A stretch of 5,915 nt of DNA from assembly GCA_029862935.1 (NCBI GenBank), contig JAOTWK010000234.1, positions 1 through 5,915 of the forward strand, in the 5' to 3' direction. The stretch is from Gemmatimonadota bacterium (GTDB lineage: Bacteria; Gemmatimonadota; Gemmatimonadetes; Gemmatimonadales; GWC2-71-9). Positions within the stretch are counted from its first letter, which is position 1. Every line of letters begins with the position of its first letter. The notes beneath the pieces are model-generated. The model was not told the origin of the DNA. It ran no database searches and worked only from the letters and a program-made list of their open reading frames with translations. The position numbers and the translations under genes are program-made. This document shows, in pieces, positions 1 to 5,891 of the stretch.

Positions 1-167
1 GCCAGCGTGCCGGCGTCCTCGATGCCGAGCGCGGTGAGATAGGTGCCGCTGTAAGTGACGGCGAACTCGGCCGACGTTATCGCGTAGGGGCTGGGGTCGG
101 TGATGGTCATGGCGACGAGCACGGTGTCGCCGGGGTTGCCGGCACCGGTTCCCGCGGTGAGCGAGAG
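1..167 (-). other. Second cohesin-like domain, cut by the window edge
   Basis: Residues 235-289: GNPGDTVLVAMTITDPSPY and ITSAEFAVTYSGTYLTALGI match the first domain's ADTVTVAITTTDLTGLG and YAYELAVTWNSLYASAV segments. Only the first strands are inside the window. Confidence 0.65.
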
Positions 168-869
168 CGCGCGCACGTTGATCAGACCCGTGGTCGTAGA
201 CATGATGCCGTTGAAGTCGGTGGACGTGCACGTCACCGCCCCGGGCGCGAGCGCGTTGAGCCAGTCGTTCCCAAGGAAATCGGCGACGCCGGCATCCGAG
301 GTGCTGTACGTGTAGGGCGGCGTGCCCGAGCCGGACGTCCCGAACTGCAGGCTGTCGCCCACCACCAGCTCTCCGGTGTCGGGATAGATGTTCGTCGTCG
401 GCAGCGCGGTGATGCTCAGAAGCCCGTTGGACAGGGTGTCCGCCGGCGTGCCCTCGTTGAAGACGAAGTCAGCGAACGTGAGCGTGACGTTGCCGGCGTT
501 GGGCCCGAGCACGAAGCGCAGGTTCAGGAGCGTGCCGGAACCGGCGAGCGCGGTCGCACCCGCCGCGGCGACGTCGATACGGCCAGCCTGGGGGTTGGCC
601 GTCACCGATCCCCAGGGCGCGGTGAGCGTGCCGGCGACGGGCGCGTCGACGGCGCTGGCATACAGCGAGTTCCACGTAACGGCGAGCTCATAGGCGTACA
701 CACCCAGGCCGGTGAGGTCTGTGGTGGTGATCGCCACCGTCACCGTGTCAGCCACGGTGCCGGAGGCGTTGCCGATGTCTAGCTGCACCGCCCCCGCGGC
801 GCTCGGCAACATGAGCACGAGCGCCAGCAGGAGCGGGCGAGTGAGCGATGTCCAGTGTCGGGTCAGCAT
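1..869 (-). CDS. Secreted cohesin/Ig-like domain protein, N-terminal part, runs off the left edge
   Basis: An open frame of 289 complete codons (869 to 3) with no stop before the window ends. The ATG at 867-869 follows AAGGAGA at 6 nt spacing. The product starts with a Sec signal (basic residues R4 and R11, hydrophobic LLLALVLML, cleavage AGA/V near residue 27). Residues 28-154 resemble a cohesin: 'ADTVTVAITTTDLTGLGVYAYE', spread over residues 40-61, then GRIDVAAAG, a GSGTLLNLRFVLG strand and a FVFNEG segment. Residues 156-233 look like a bacterial Ig-like (BIG2-type) domain (SDAGVADFLG, NALAPGAVTCTSTDFNG, GLINVRAL). Residue 235 begins a second copy of the cohesin-like fold (NPGDTVLVAMTITD, AEFAVTY). 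The gene follows the dockerin-bearing gene by 46 nt, so it could supply docking sites for that protein. Total length and C-terminus are unknown. Alternatives for the sandwich domains are other Ig- or CBM-like folds. Confidence 0.88.
   Translation of the reverse strand, partial: MLTRHWTSLTRPLLLALVLMLPSAAGAVQLDIGNASGTVADTVTVAITTTDLTGLGVYAYELAVTWNSLYASAVDAPVAGTLTAPWGSVTANPQAGRIDVAAAGATALAGSGTLLNLRFVLGPNAGNVTLTFADFVFNEGTPADTLSNGLLSITALPTTNIYPDTGELVVGDSLQFGTSGSGTPPYTYSTSDAGVADFLGNDWLNALAPGAVTCTSTDFNGIMSTTTGLINVRALSLTAGTGAGNPGDTVLVAMTITDPSPYAITSAEFAVTYSGTYLTALGIEDAGTL
171..404 (-). other. Ig-like (BIG2-type) domain between the cohesin-like domains
   Basis: Residues 156-233: YPDTGELVVGDSLQFG, SGTPPYTYSTSDAGVADFLG, NALAPGAVTCTSTDFNG, TTGLINVRAL. 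The order 'threshold strand, Y.TSD..VA, G..ALAPG.VT.T..D.NG, I.V' matches bacterial Ig-like group 2 domains, which act as spacers in surface proteins. Confidence 0.6.
408..788 (-). other. First cohesin-like domain of the downstream protein
   Basis: Residues 28-154, directly after the signal peptide. Visible cohesin features are the opening strand with (A)DTVTVAITTTDL, the GVYAYELAVTW strand, GRIDVAAAG, the GTLLNLRFVLG strand and the TFADFVFNEG segment near the end. It aligns by eye with the segment starting at residue 235, so the protein carries this fold at least twice. Confidence 0.72.
789..869 (-). other. Sec signal peptide of the cohesin protein
   Basis: Residues 1-27: R4 and R11 in the n-region, hydrophobic PLLLALVLMLP, then A-G-A before VQLD. 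There is no lipobox cysteine. Both proteins therefore leave the cytoplasm by the same route and can meet outside. Confidence 0.85.
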
Positions 870-915
870 GGCGTTTCTCCTTGGATCGGTGTCCGGTTCG
901 ATGGCCCGCTGACCG
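870..915 (-). other. 46-nt gap between the two genes, no terminator seen
   Basis: The spacer between stop 916-918 and ATG 869 contains the second ribosome binding site. It has no GC-rich hairpin followed by a T-run on the minus strand and no AT-rich promoter-like element. This favours co-transcription of the two genes. Confidence 0.6.
876..882 (-). promoter_or_regulatory. Ribosome binding site of the cohesin gene
   Basis: AAGGAGA on the minus strand, 6 nt before ATG 869. It supports the start of the partial gene, whose frame has no stop in the window and could be overlooked. Confidence 0.85.
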
Positions 916-3900
916 TTACTTCAACAGGAGCATCTTGCGCGTTGCGCCAAAGCTGCCCGCCTCGATGCGGTAGAAATACACGCCCGAGCTGACGCGCGTG
1001 CCCGCGTCGTCGGTGCCGTCCCACTGGGCCTGGTACTGCCCCGGTCCCACGCGGCTGTCGACGAGCGTGCGCACGCGCCGCCCGGCGACGTCGTAGATCA
1101 CGAGCCGCACCGCAACGCCGCTCGCGTCCACGGGCACGTCGTAGCGAATGCTCGTGACCGGGTTGAACGGGTTGGGCACGTTCTGCGCGAGCGCCCACTT
1201 CGTGGGCAGCGACGAGCCGGCCGCGCGGCCGCCTTCCGAGACCGCCTCCGCGGTGAGGTCCTGCTCGTTGAGTCGCGCCCGCGTGACCTCGAAGCGCACC
1301 GCCTCGCCGTCGCGCAGGCCCGAAGCGCCGCGCACGTCCACAGAGACGGCCGCCGTCACCGGCAAGAGCTCGGCACGCGCCAGCGCGATCACCAGCTCGT
1401 GCTCGCCTTCGCGCTCGACCACGCTCCAGTAGAGCGCCGCCCCGCGCGCCGCCTCGGTGAGGCGCACGCCGTCGATGCGGATCTGCCGCGGATCGAAGGC
1501 AACACGGTACTCGTGCCCGAGCACCTCGCCGCTCCCGGAGACCTCGATGGGCACCGAGGCCGGCGTTCCGCGCGCCACGGTGAAGGCCGGGATGCGCACG
1601 GCAAAGTCGCCCGGCTCGTCGCCCAGGTAGTCGAAGGGCCTTCCGTTGCGCGCCAGGTACTCCATTGCCGGCGAGCTGGGGTCGCTGGTGGAGTCGAACG
1701 CGCAGGGGAAGAAGGGAATCAGGCCGGCCACGTACTGAAGGATGTACGAGGCGTCCAGCGTGGAGAGCCCGCTCGCGCAGTTGACGTCGCCCACGAGCTG
1801 CTGCTGCGCCGAGAGCGTGATGAGGAGCGCCAGGTGCTGCAGGACGAGCGAGGCATCGTAGGCGCGCACCTCGCCGTTCAGGCTCACGTCGCCGAGCAGC
1901 AGGTTGCCGACACCGCCGGTGCGGTAGCCGGTGTAGTCCACGCGGTCGGTGACGTCGTCGCCGGCGGGGTTGGGGTTGTACCAGCCGCCGGTTCCCGTGT
2001 CGTCCGAGGGGTCGTTGGGACCACCGGCATCGCCCCACCAGGAGTTCTTGGCCGACACGGTGAAACTCATGCCCGTGTTCTTGACCCCGTAGTAGGTGTT
2101 GTCCATGAAGTCACAGTGCTCGATCTTGCCCTTGGTCGAGTCGCCCGAGGCGCCGGTGAAGTTCACGCCGATCCCGTTGTTCGAGAAGATCGTATTCGCA
2201 ATCTCGGGGTGGGCGTTGGTCACGTTGAGGGCGCCGGTCGTGCTCGAGTTGGTTGCGTAGCGGAACACGCAGTTGTCAAAGCGCGTGCTGTCGTCGATGG
2301 CCTCGTTGGCGATATTGATGTAGCCCCAGCGCAGGCTCGAGCCGTCCGTGTCGGTGCTGTCGTTGTTGGTGTCGCCGCCGTAGAAGTCGTCGTGCGGCGA
2401 GGTGAACACGATGAGGCTGTCCGGGTGGGCCTTGCCCTCGGCGATGAGGCCGCGCTGGACGGTGATCCACCGCCCCGAGAGCGGTTTGATCACGACGCCC
2501 GGCTCGATGCGCAGGATCGAGGAGAGGCCGGCGGTGAGGTTGGCCGTCAGAACGTAGGGTATGTTGTCGATCTTGGCCGCCTTACGCCGCTTCCAGAGCA
2601 CGTCCTGCGCCAGCGTCTCGCCGAGAATCCCGATGGCGTTGTAGGCGTTGGTGGCGAGGAAGTTGTTGCTGCCCGTGAAGGTCGGGTCGCTAATGAGCGA
2701 CATCACCACCGGTGTCACCGTGTGACCGCCGAAGGTGCACGTGTTGATGACCGGGTTGCTCGCCCCGGCCATGCGGATGCCGTATGAGTTGTTGTCCTGG
2801 AAGGTGCAGTTGTTGAACGTCGGCGAGGCGCTCAGCAATGTGGTCGCGTAGCCGTTGTAACCGCCGTAGCGGAACACACACCAGTCGAACACGTTTGAGG
2901 TGTCCGTGCTGACGTCGTCGAAGCTGACGTAGCCCCAGTTGCCGTCGGCCGGGGCGGTCAGCGAACCGTCATTGTTGGTGTCGAGCGGGTTGCCGGCGTC
3001 GTCGTCCCGGATCGAGGTGAAGATGATTGGCTCGCCCATGGTGCCGTTGGCATCGATGGCGCCGTTGACGGTCACGTAGGAGGCGAATGGACCGCAGCAC
3101 GTGAGCCCCATCTTGACCACCACGCCCGGGTCGATGGTGAGTTCCGCACCCAGCGCCACGGTGAGCGTGGTCTTGACGAGAATCCGAGCGATGTTGGTGT
3201 AGCCGGCCACGTCCCACTTATGGATGGTGAGGTCCGTCGCGATGGTCTCGCCGATGAGCCCCAGGGCGTCATAGCCGTTGTTGTCGTACGCGTTCCCGGA
3301 GAACGTGGGGTTGGCGATCACCGACTTCGAGATCGGCACATACGTCGTGAGCCGGAAGAGGTTGTCCTGCACCGTCGGGTCCGACTGGTTCTGTATCCAC
3401 AGACCCCAGTGGTTGATCTCGAACTCGCAGTCGCGGATCGTGGGTGCGGCGGACTGCAGGTGTACCACGCCCTCGGAGGCGCCCCCGAAACGGAAGAGGC
3501 AGCGCTCGAGGCGGCTGGAGCCGTCCATCGTCGTTGGGTTGAACCGGATGTAGTACCAGTTTCCTGCCGCCGGCGAGCTGCCGGACCCGTCCACGTTGGA
3601 GTCACCGGCATAGGAATCGTCATAGATCGACGTGTAGACGATGAGGCTGTCCGGGGTCGACCCGCCCACCATGGCGAGCCCGCCGTTGACTTGGTAGGGG
3701 ATGTTTCCGCTGAACATCTTGACGATGTTGCCCGCCTCCACGGTCAGCACCGAGCCCGAGCCGATGGTGAGCGTGCCCAGGTGCGCGTAGGGGAAGTACT
3801 CCGTGAACTGCGGTGGTCCGCCGACGTAGATCTTCTCCAGCGTGGCGTTCTGCGCCAGCGTCTCCGAGAGGACGCCCACCACGTGGTAGGTGTTCTGGTC

Positions 3901-5790
3901 GAAGGTGTTGCCGCTGTACTGCGGGTTGGCCACCACCGAGGTCGCCAGCGGCACCTCCTTGTTGTTATAGAAGTTGTTGTCGGTGATCGTAGGCGCGGCG
4001 GTACCGTCGGTGCGGATGCCGGTCCCGTTGGTGCGGAAGTCGCAGTTGGTGATGGTGGGCGATGCACTGCTGCACCACACGGCTCCTGAGTAGGCGAAGC
4101 CGCTGTAGTAACCGCCGTACGAGATCCGGCAGTAGTCGAGCACGCACGAACCATCGGTCGACGTGGGCGCGAAGTAGATGTACGCCCACTGCCTCTGTGC
4201 TGGGGTGGTGGCGGCGCCGTTACCCTCGGTGTCGGCGGGGTTGCCGACGTCGTCGTCGTACTGCGACGTGAACGCAATAACGCTGTCCACCTTGCCGTCG
4301 GCGGTGAGGCTCCCGTTGACGACGATCGGGTAGTAGTAGAAGTTGAACTTGACCACCACGCCGGGATCGATGGTGAGGTTGGTGAGGGCGTTCACGGTGA
4401 GCGTGCTCGCAAGCCAGTACGTGATGTTGGTGTATCCCGCAAAGGTCCGCACGGGCAGACGCGAGTTCACCCCGATGCTCTCGCCGATGATCCCGATGGC
4501 GGTGAGCCCGTTGTTGCTCACTGTATTGCCGCTGAACATGGGCTGGGCCGCCACCGACATGTAGATCGGCGTGTAGAGCGTGTTCTCGATCGCGTTGTTC
4601 GAGACCGCGGACGTGTTCTGACCCCCTAGCTCGATGCCATAGTAGGTATCGGACACGAGCGTGTTGGCAACAGACGGGCTGGCCCCGGCCACGAAGCGGA
4701 TCACACCCTCGTTCGAATAGCCGCCGAACTTGACCACGGCGTACGATACCGAACCCGAACTGCCCCCGAGGAACTCGATCTGCCCCCAGTCGCCGCGGAC
4801 GGGAGAGGTTATCGAGCCGTCGTTGTTGGTGTCGGCGGGGTTACCGTAGTTGTCGTCTTTGAAGGACGTGAACACGATGGCGCTGTCGGGGTCCGAGGTG
4901 CCGTCCATGGTGAGCGTGCCGTTGACGAAGATGTCCACGCTCGCCTTGGGTTTCACCACCACGCCGGGATCGATGGTCAGGCTCCCGCCGCCGGCGATGG
5001 TGATGTCCGAGAGGAGAATGTAGACCAGGTTGTCAATGGGGGTGATGCCGAGCGTCGCGCCGCGGATGCGCAGCGTGTTGGGGCCAGAGAGCGTGCCGCC
5101 CAGTATGCCGATGGCGTCGAAACCGTTGTCCGATGTCGATTCGAAGACGAGATTGTCGAACACGGGATCCGATGCGATCTCGATGGCGATGGGCACGTCG
5201 GTCATGGCGTTGATGGCCGTGTTGCGCAGCACCGGATTGGAGACGCCGATGCACTGGATGCCGTAGTAGCCCGCCGCCAGGTCGCAATCCTCGAGCGTGG
5301 GACTGGCGTTCTCGCAGTACACCGCCCCCTGGTTGCTGCGCCCGGCATAGCGGATCACGCAATTATCCAGCGTGCTGGAGTCGTTGGCCGCGTTGTAGAA
5401 GTAGATGTAGTACCAGTCGCCCTTGGCGGGCACCGTGGCGTTGCCGTCGCCGTTGGTGTCGTCGCCCAAGGGCGCCGGCGCGTTGTCGTCGCGAATGGAC
5501 GTGAAGTAGATGAGCGAATCCGCCGTGGCGCCGCCCAGAGCCATCAGCTTGCCGCTCACGTTGAGATAGGCGCCGATGTTGAACTTGAGGACGACCCCCG
5601 GATCGATCGCGAGCGTCACGCCGTTCGACACCGACACGGCGCCGGTGACGTTGTAGATGCGCCCACCCACGGTGTCGAGCACCGTATTGGTATTGATCGC
5701 GCCGGATAGGGTCTTGAGCGCGTGGCTCGTCTGCGGATTGAGCGCGAACAGGAAAACAGCAACGACAAGACTCGCCTTGAGGCTTCGCAT
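916..5790 (-). CDS. Large secreted beta-helix repeat protein with dockerin, cohesin-like and FlgD-Ig/T9SS-like C-terminal domains
   Basis: A 1,624-residue protein ending in TAA at 916-918. The ATG at 5790 is chosen because GGAGGA lies 6 nt upstream and the protein then opens with a clean Sec signal (MRSLK, a hydrophobic stretch, then SHA cleavage near residue 24). Domain order: six tandem parallel beta-helix units (about residues 28-1264), a type I-like dockerin (about 1296-1360), a cohesin-like beta-sandwich (about 1393-1522), and a C-terminal module (about 1533-1624) with NVPNPFNPVTSIRY, then WDGTDDAG and GVYFYRIEAG, ending KMLLLK. The helix units carry the phrases LTIDPGVVVK, FTSxxDD, DTNNDG, GdW and SPTxxNCxF. 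No pectate-lyase-type or other catalytic motif was recognised, so a structural, adhesive or glycan-binding role outside the cytoplasm is inferred. It is probably co-transcribed with the downstream cohesin gene. Reading frame, repeats and dockerin are secure; the biological function is unknown. Confidence 0.93.
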   Translation of the reverse strand: MRSLKASLVVAVFLFALNPQTSHALKTLSGAINTNTVLDTVGGRIYNVTGAVSVSNGVTLAIDPGVVLKFNIGAYLNVSGKLMALGGATADSLIYFTSIRDDNAPAPLGDDTNGDGNATVPAKGDWYYIYFYNAANDSSTLDNCVIRYAGRSNQGAVYCENASPTLEDCDLAAGYYGIQCIGVSNPVLRNTAINAMTDVPIAIEIASDPVFDNLVFESTSDNGFDAIGILGGTLSGPNTLRIRGATLGITPIDNLVYILLSDITIAGGGSLTIDPGVVVKPKASVDIFVNGTLTMDGTSDPDSAIVFTSFKDDNYGNPADTNNDGSITSPVRGDWGQIEFLGGSSGSVSYAVVKFGGYSNEGVIRFVAGASPSVANTLVSDTYYGIELGGQNTSAVSNNAIENTLYTPIYMSVAAQPMFSGNTVSNNGLTAIGIIGESIGVNSRLPVRTFAGYTNITYWLASTLTVNALTNLTIDPGVVVKFNFYYYPIVVNGSLTADGKVDSVIAFTSQYDDDVGNPADTEGNGAATTPAQRQWAYIYFAPTSTDGSCVLDYCRISYGGYYSGFAYSGAVWCSSASPTITNCDFRTNGTGIRTDGTAAPTITDNNFYNNKEVPLATSVVANPQYSGNTFDQNTYHVVGVLSETLAQNATLEKIYVGGPPQFTEYFPYAHLGTLTIGSGSVLTVEAGNIVKMFSGNIPYQVNGGLAMVGGSTPDSLIVYTSIYDDSYAGDSNVDGSGSSPAAGNWYYIRFNPTTMDGSSRLERCLFRFGGASEGVVHLQSAAPTIRDCEFEINHWGLWIQNQSDPTVQDNLFRLTTYVPISKSVIANPTFSGNAYDNNGYDALGLIGETIATDLTIHKWDVAGYTNIARILVKTTLTVALGAELTIDPGVVVKMGLTCCGPFASYVTVNGAIDANGTMGEPIIFTSIRDDDAGNPLDTNNDGSLTAPADGNWGYVSFDDVSTDTSNVFDWCVFRYGGYNGYATTLLSASPTFNNCTFQDNNSYGIRMAGASNPVINTCTFGGHTVTPVVMSLISDPTFTGSNNFLATNAYNAIGILGETLAQDVLWKRRKAAKIDNIPYVLTANLTAGLSSILRIEPGVVIKPLSGRWITVQRGLIAEGKAHPDSLIVFTSPHDDFYGGDTNNDSTDTDGSSLRWGYINIANEAIDDSTRFDNCVFRYATNSSTTGALNVTNAHPEIANTIFSNNGIGVNFTGASGDSTKGKIEHCDFMDNTYYGVKNTGMSFTVSAKNSWWGDAGGPNDPSDDTGTGGWYNPNPAGDDVTDRVDYTGYRTGGVGNLLLGDVSLNGEVRAYDASLVLQHLALLITLSAQQQLVGDVNCASGLSTLDASYILQYVAGLIPFFPCAFDSTSDPSSPAMEYLARNGRPFDYLGDEPGDFAVRIPAFTVARGTPASVPIEVSGSGEVLGHEYRVAFDPRQIRIDGVRLTEAARGAALYWSVVEREGEHELVIALARAELLPVTAAVSVDVRGASGLRDGEAVRFEVTRARLNEQDLTAEAVSEGGRAAGSSLPTKWALAQNVPNPFNPVTSIRYDVPVDASGVAVRLVIYDVAGRRVRTLVDSRVGPGQYQAQWDGTDDAGTRVSSGVYFYRIEAGSFGATRKMLLLK
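919..1194 (-). other. C-terminal FlgD-Ig/T9SS-type sorting-like domain
   Basis: Residues about 1533-1624: LAQNVPNPFNPVTSIRY, VRLVIYDVAGRRVRTLVD, QWDGTDDAGTRVSSGVYFYR, then a basic-hydrophobic end ATRKMLLLK. This combination (NPFNP start, VYDxxGrxVr, WDGxDxxGxxVxSGVYFY) is the FlgD Ig-like/Por-type C-terminal domain seen on many exported proteins of FCB and related phyla. In Bacteroidota such tails direct export by the type IX system and surface attachment. Whether this organism has that system cannot be seen here. Confidence 0.88.
1225..1614 (-). other. Cohesin-like domain next to the dockerin
   Basis: Residues about 1393-1522. The pattern is that of cohesins: AFTVARGTPASVPIEVSGSG, then HEYRVAFDPRQIRIDGV with the 'yDP' turn, HELVIALARAELLPVT, a conserved-looking AAVSVDVRGASGLRDG strand, and ARLNEQDL near the end. 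The domain is shorter than typical cohesins and could have lost binding activity. An alternative is another Ig-like sandwich. Confidence 0.65.
1711..1905 (-). other. Dockerin domain (type I-like, two F-hand repeats)
   Basis: Residues about 1296-1360 hold the classic dockerin duplication. The first half is GDVSLNGEVRAYDASLVLQ, with the loop at 1301-1312. The second half is GDVNCASGLSTLDASYILQ, with the loop at 1335-1346. Each 12-residue loop has Asp at positions 1 and 12 and is followed by an amphipathic helix. Loop 1 has S, N and R at positions 3, 5 and 9. Loop 2 has N at 3 but Ala at 5, where Asp is usual. Dockerins bind cohesins in a calcium-dependent way, so this module should plug into a cohesin, possibly one encoded by the next gene. 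Confidence 0.88.
1999..2613 (-). repeat. Beta-helix unit 6 and C-terminal cap (residues 1060-1264)
   Basis: Anchor LRIEPGVVIK at residue 1093, FTS at 1129, loop DTNNDS at 1140-1145. Its end differs from the other units: instead of AIGILGETL it closes with NSWWGDAGGPNDPSDD (1249-1264), the NxWWG-GP phrase commonly found at the end of bacterial parallel beta-helices. The solenoid therefore probably ends here, followed by a linker to the dockerin. Confidence 0.83.
2614..3243 (-). repeat. Beta-helix unit 5 (residues 850-1059)
   Basis: Anchor LTIDPGVVVK at residue 884, followed by an insert containing a CC pair (MGLTCCGPFASY, C898-C899) absent from the other units. FTS is at 924, acidic loop DTNNDG at 937-942, and C971, C995 and C1018 fall on successive rungs. 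Confidence 0.85.
3244..3858 (-). repeat. Beta-helix unit 4 (residues 645-849)
   Basis: The most diverged anchor, LTVEAGNIVK at residue 682, preceded by an unusual aromatic entry segment (PPQFTEYFPYAH, 659-670). YTS is at 719, acidic loop DSNVDG at 730-735, GNWYYIRF at 743-750, cysteines C764 and C788. Confidence 0.83.
3859..4476 (-). repeat. Beta-helix unit 3 (residues 439-644)
   Basis: Anchor LTIDPGVVVK at residue 472, FTS at 507. The acidic loop has decayed to DTEGNG (520-525), and the usual GDW is RQW (533-535). Its rung region carries a tyrosine-rich insert (YGGYYSGFAYSG, 558-569). Cysteines are C549, C554, C573 and C583. Confidence 0.83.
4477..5091 (-). repeat. Beta-helix unit 2 (residues 234-438)
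   Basis: Anchor LTIDPGVVVK at residue 271, FTS at 307, loop DTNNDG at 320-325. This is the only unit with no cysteine: the two rung positions that are Cys elsewhere read VSYAVVKF (A351) and VANTLV. Confidence 0.85.
5092..5709 (-). repeat. Beta-helix unit 1 (residues 28-233)
   Basis: Anchor LAIDPGVVLK at residue 60, FTS at 96, acidic loop DTNGDG at 111-116, GDWYYIYF at 124-131. It has the most cysteines of units 1-4 together with unit 3 (C144, C159, C169, C180). Its acidic loop is lengthened by an APAPLGD insert before the DTNGDG stretch. Confidence 0.85.
5719..5790 (-). other. Sec signal peptide of the beta-helix/dockerin protein
   Basis: Residues 1-24: basic start MRSLK, hydrophobic core ASLVVAVFLFAL, polar NPQT, then S-H-A before the mature LKTL. 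There is no cysteine at +1, so it is not a lipoprotein signal. The protein is exported across the inner membrane. Confidence 0.88.
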
Positions 5791-5796
5791 GAGGGG

Positions 5797-5802
5797 TCCT
5801 CC
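5797..5802 (-). promoter_or_regulatory. Ribosome binding site of the beta-helix/dockerin gene
   Basis: GGAGGA on the minus strand, 6 nt before ATG 5790. It decides the start: the frame stays open upstream to a GTG at 5901, but that codon overlaps the candidate -10 element, has no visible Shine-Dalgarno sequence in the window, and would place 37 residues in front of the signal peptide. Confidence 0.85.
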
Positions 5803-5891
5803 GGATAGAAATCTGAGTTCGGCGGCGGCCCCTCGGGAGGGATACTGCACGGCCCATGTGGAGCGCGCCCAGACCAACGAGACAACAGAGA

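Larger units (their letters stand above)
1999..5709 (-). repeat. Six tandem protein repeats of about 206 residues (parallel beta-helix units)
   Basis: The anchor LTIDPGVVVK or a variant occurs at residues 60, 271, 472, 682, 884 and 1093, at steps of 211, 201, 210, 202 and 209 residues. A second anchor, FTS/YTS followed by DD, falls at residues 96, 307, 507, 719, 924 and 1129. Each unit reads: an entry segment with strands and the IDPGVVVK phrase, an FTSxxDD loop with an acidic D-x-N-x-D-G stretch, GdWxxIxF, then 3-4 rungs of roughly 24 residues with N-C-x-F phrases, ending AIGILGETL-like. At DNA level the units have mostly diverged, but short blocks remain: 4352-4374 and 4955-4977 are identical, and 3116-3138 differs from them only at two third codon positions. 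Array order and period are directly visible; the beta-helix fold is family knowledge. Confidence 0.92.

Noticed and set aside
388..693. A 101-codon plus-strand open frame opposite the partial cohesin gene
   Set aside because: The minus-strand frame here has a signal peptide, a ribosome binding site and cohesin-like repeats. The plus-strand translation has none of these.
870..915. Rho-independent terminator between the genes
   Set aside because: No stable hairpin with a following T-run can be drawn on the minus strand.
863..2038. A 391-codon open frame on the minus strand in another frame
   Set aside because: Its translation is arginine-rich and featureless (runs of RR, RGR). It overlaps the well-supported dockerin, cohesin-like and C-terminal domains, and spans the true stop codon, the gap and the next gene's start.
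1399..2787. A 462-codon open frame on the plus strand
   Set aside because: It lies wholly antisense to the dockerin end and units 5-6 of the large gene. Its translation is low-complexity, rich in V/A/G/R/H with no domain pattern. GC-rich third positions in the true gene explain the lack of stops.
3220..4089. A 289-codon plus-strand open frame
   Set aside because: It is antisense to units 3 and 4 of the repeat array, with V/R/H/G-biased composition and no recognisable domain.
1999..5709. Pectate lyase or other polysaccharide-degrading enzyme activity
   Set aside because: The fold is shared with pectate lyases, but no catalytic Asp/Arg constellation or enzyme family motif was seen. The repeats are uniform, as in structural solenoids.
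1999..5709. CRISPR-like array
   Set aside because: The period is about 615 nt and stays in frame within a coding region; the repeats are protein domains.
5828..5842. Small inverted repeat in the leader (CCCT/AGGG arms)
   Set aside because: Only a 4-5 bp stem with a 4-nt loop; such hairpins are expected by chance in GC-rich leaders and it does not cover the ribosome binding site.
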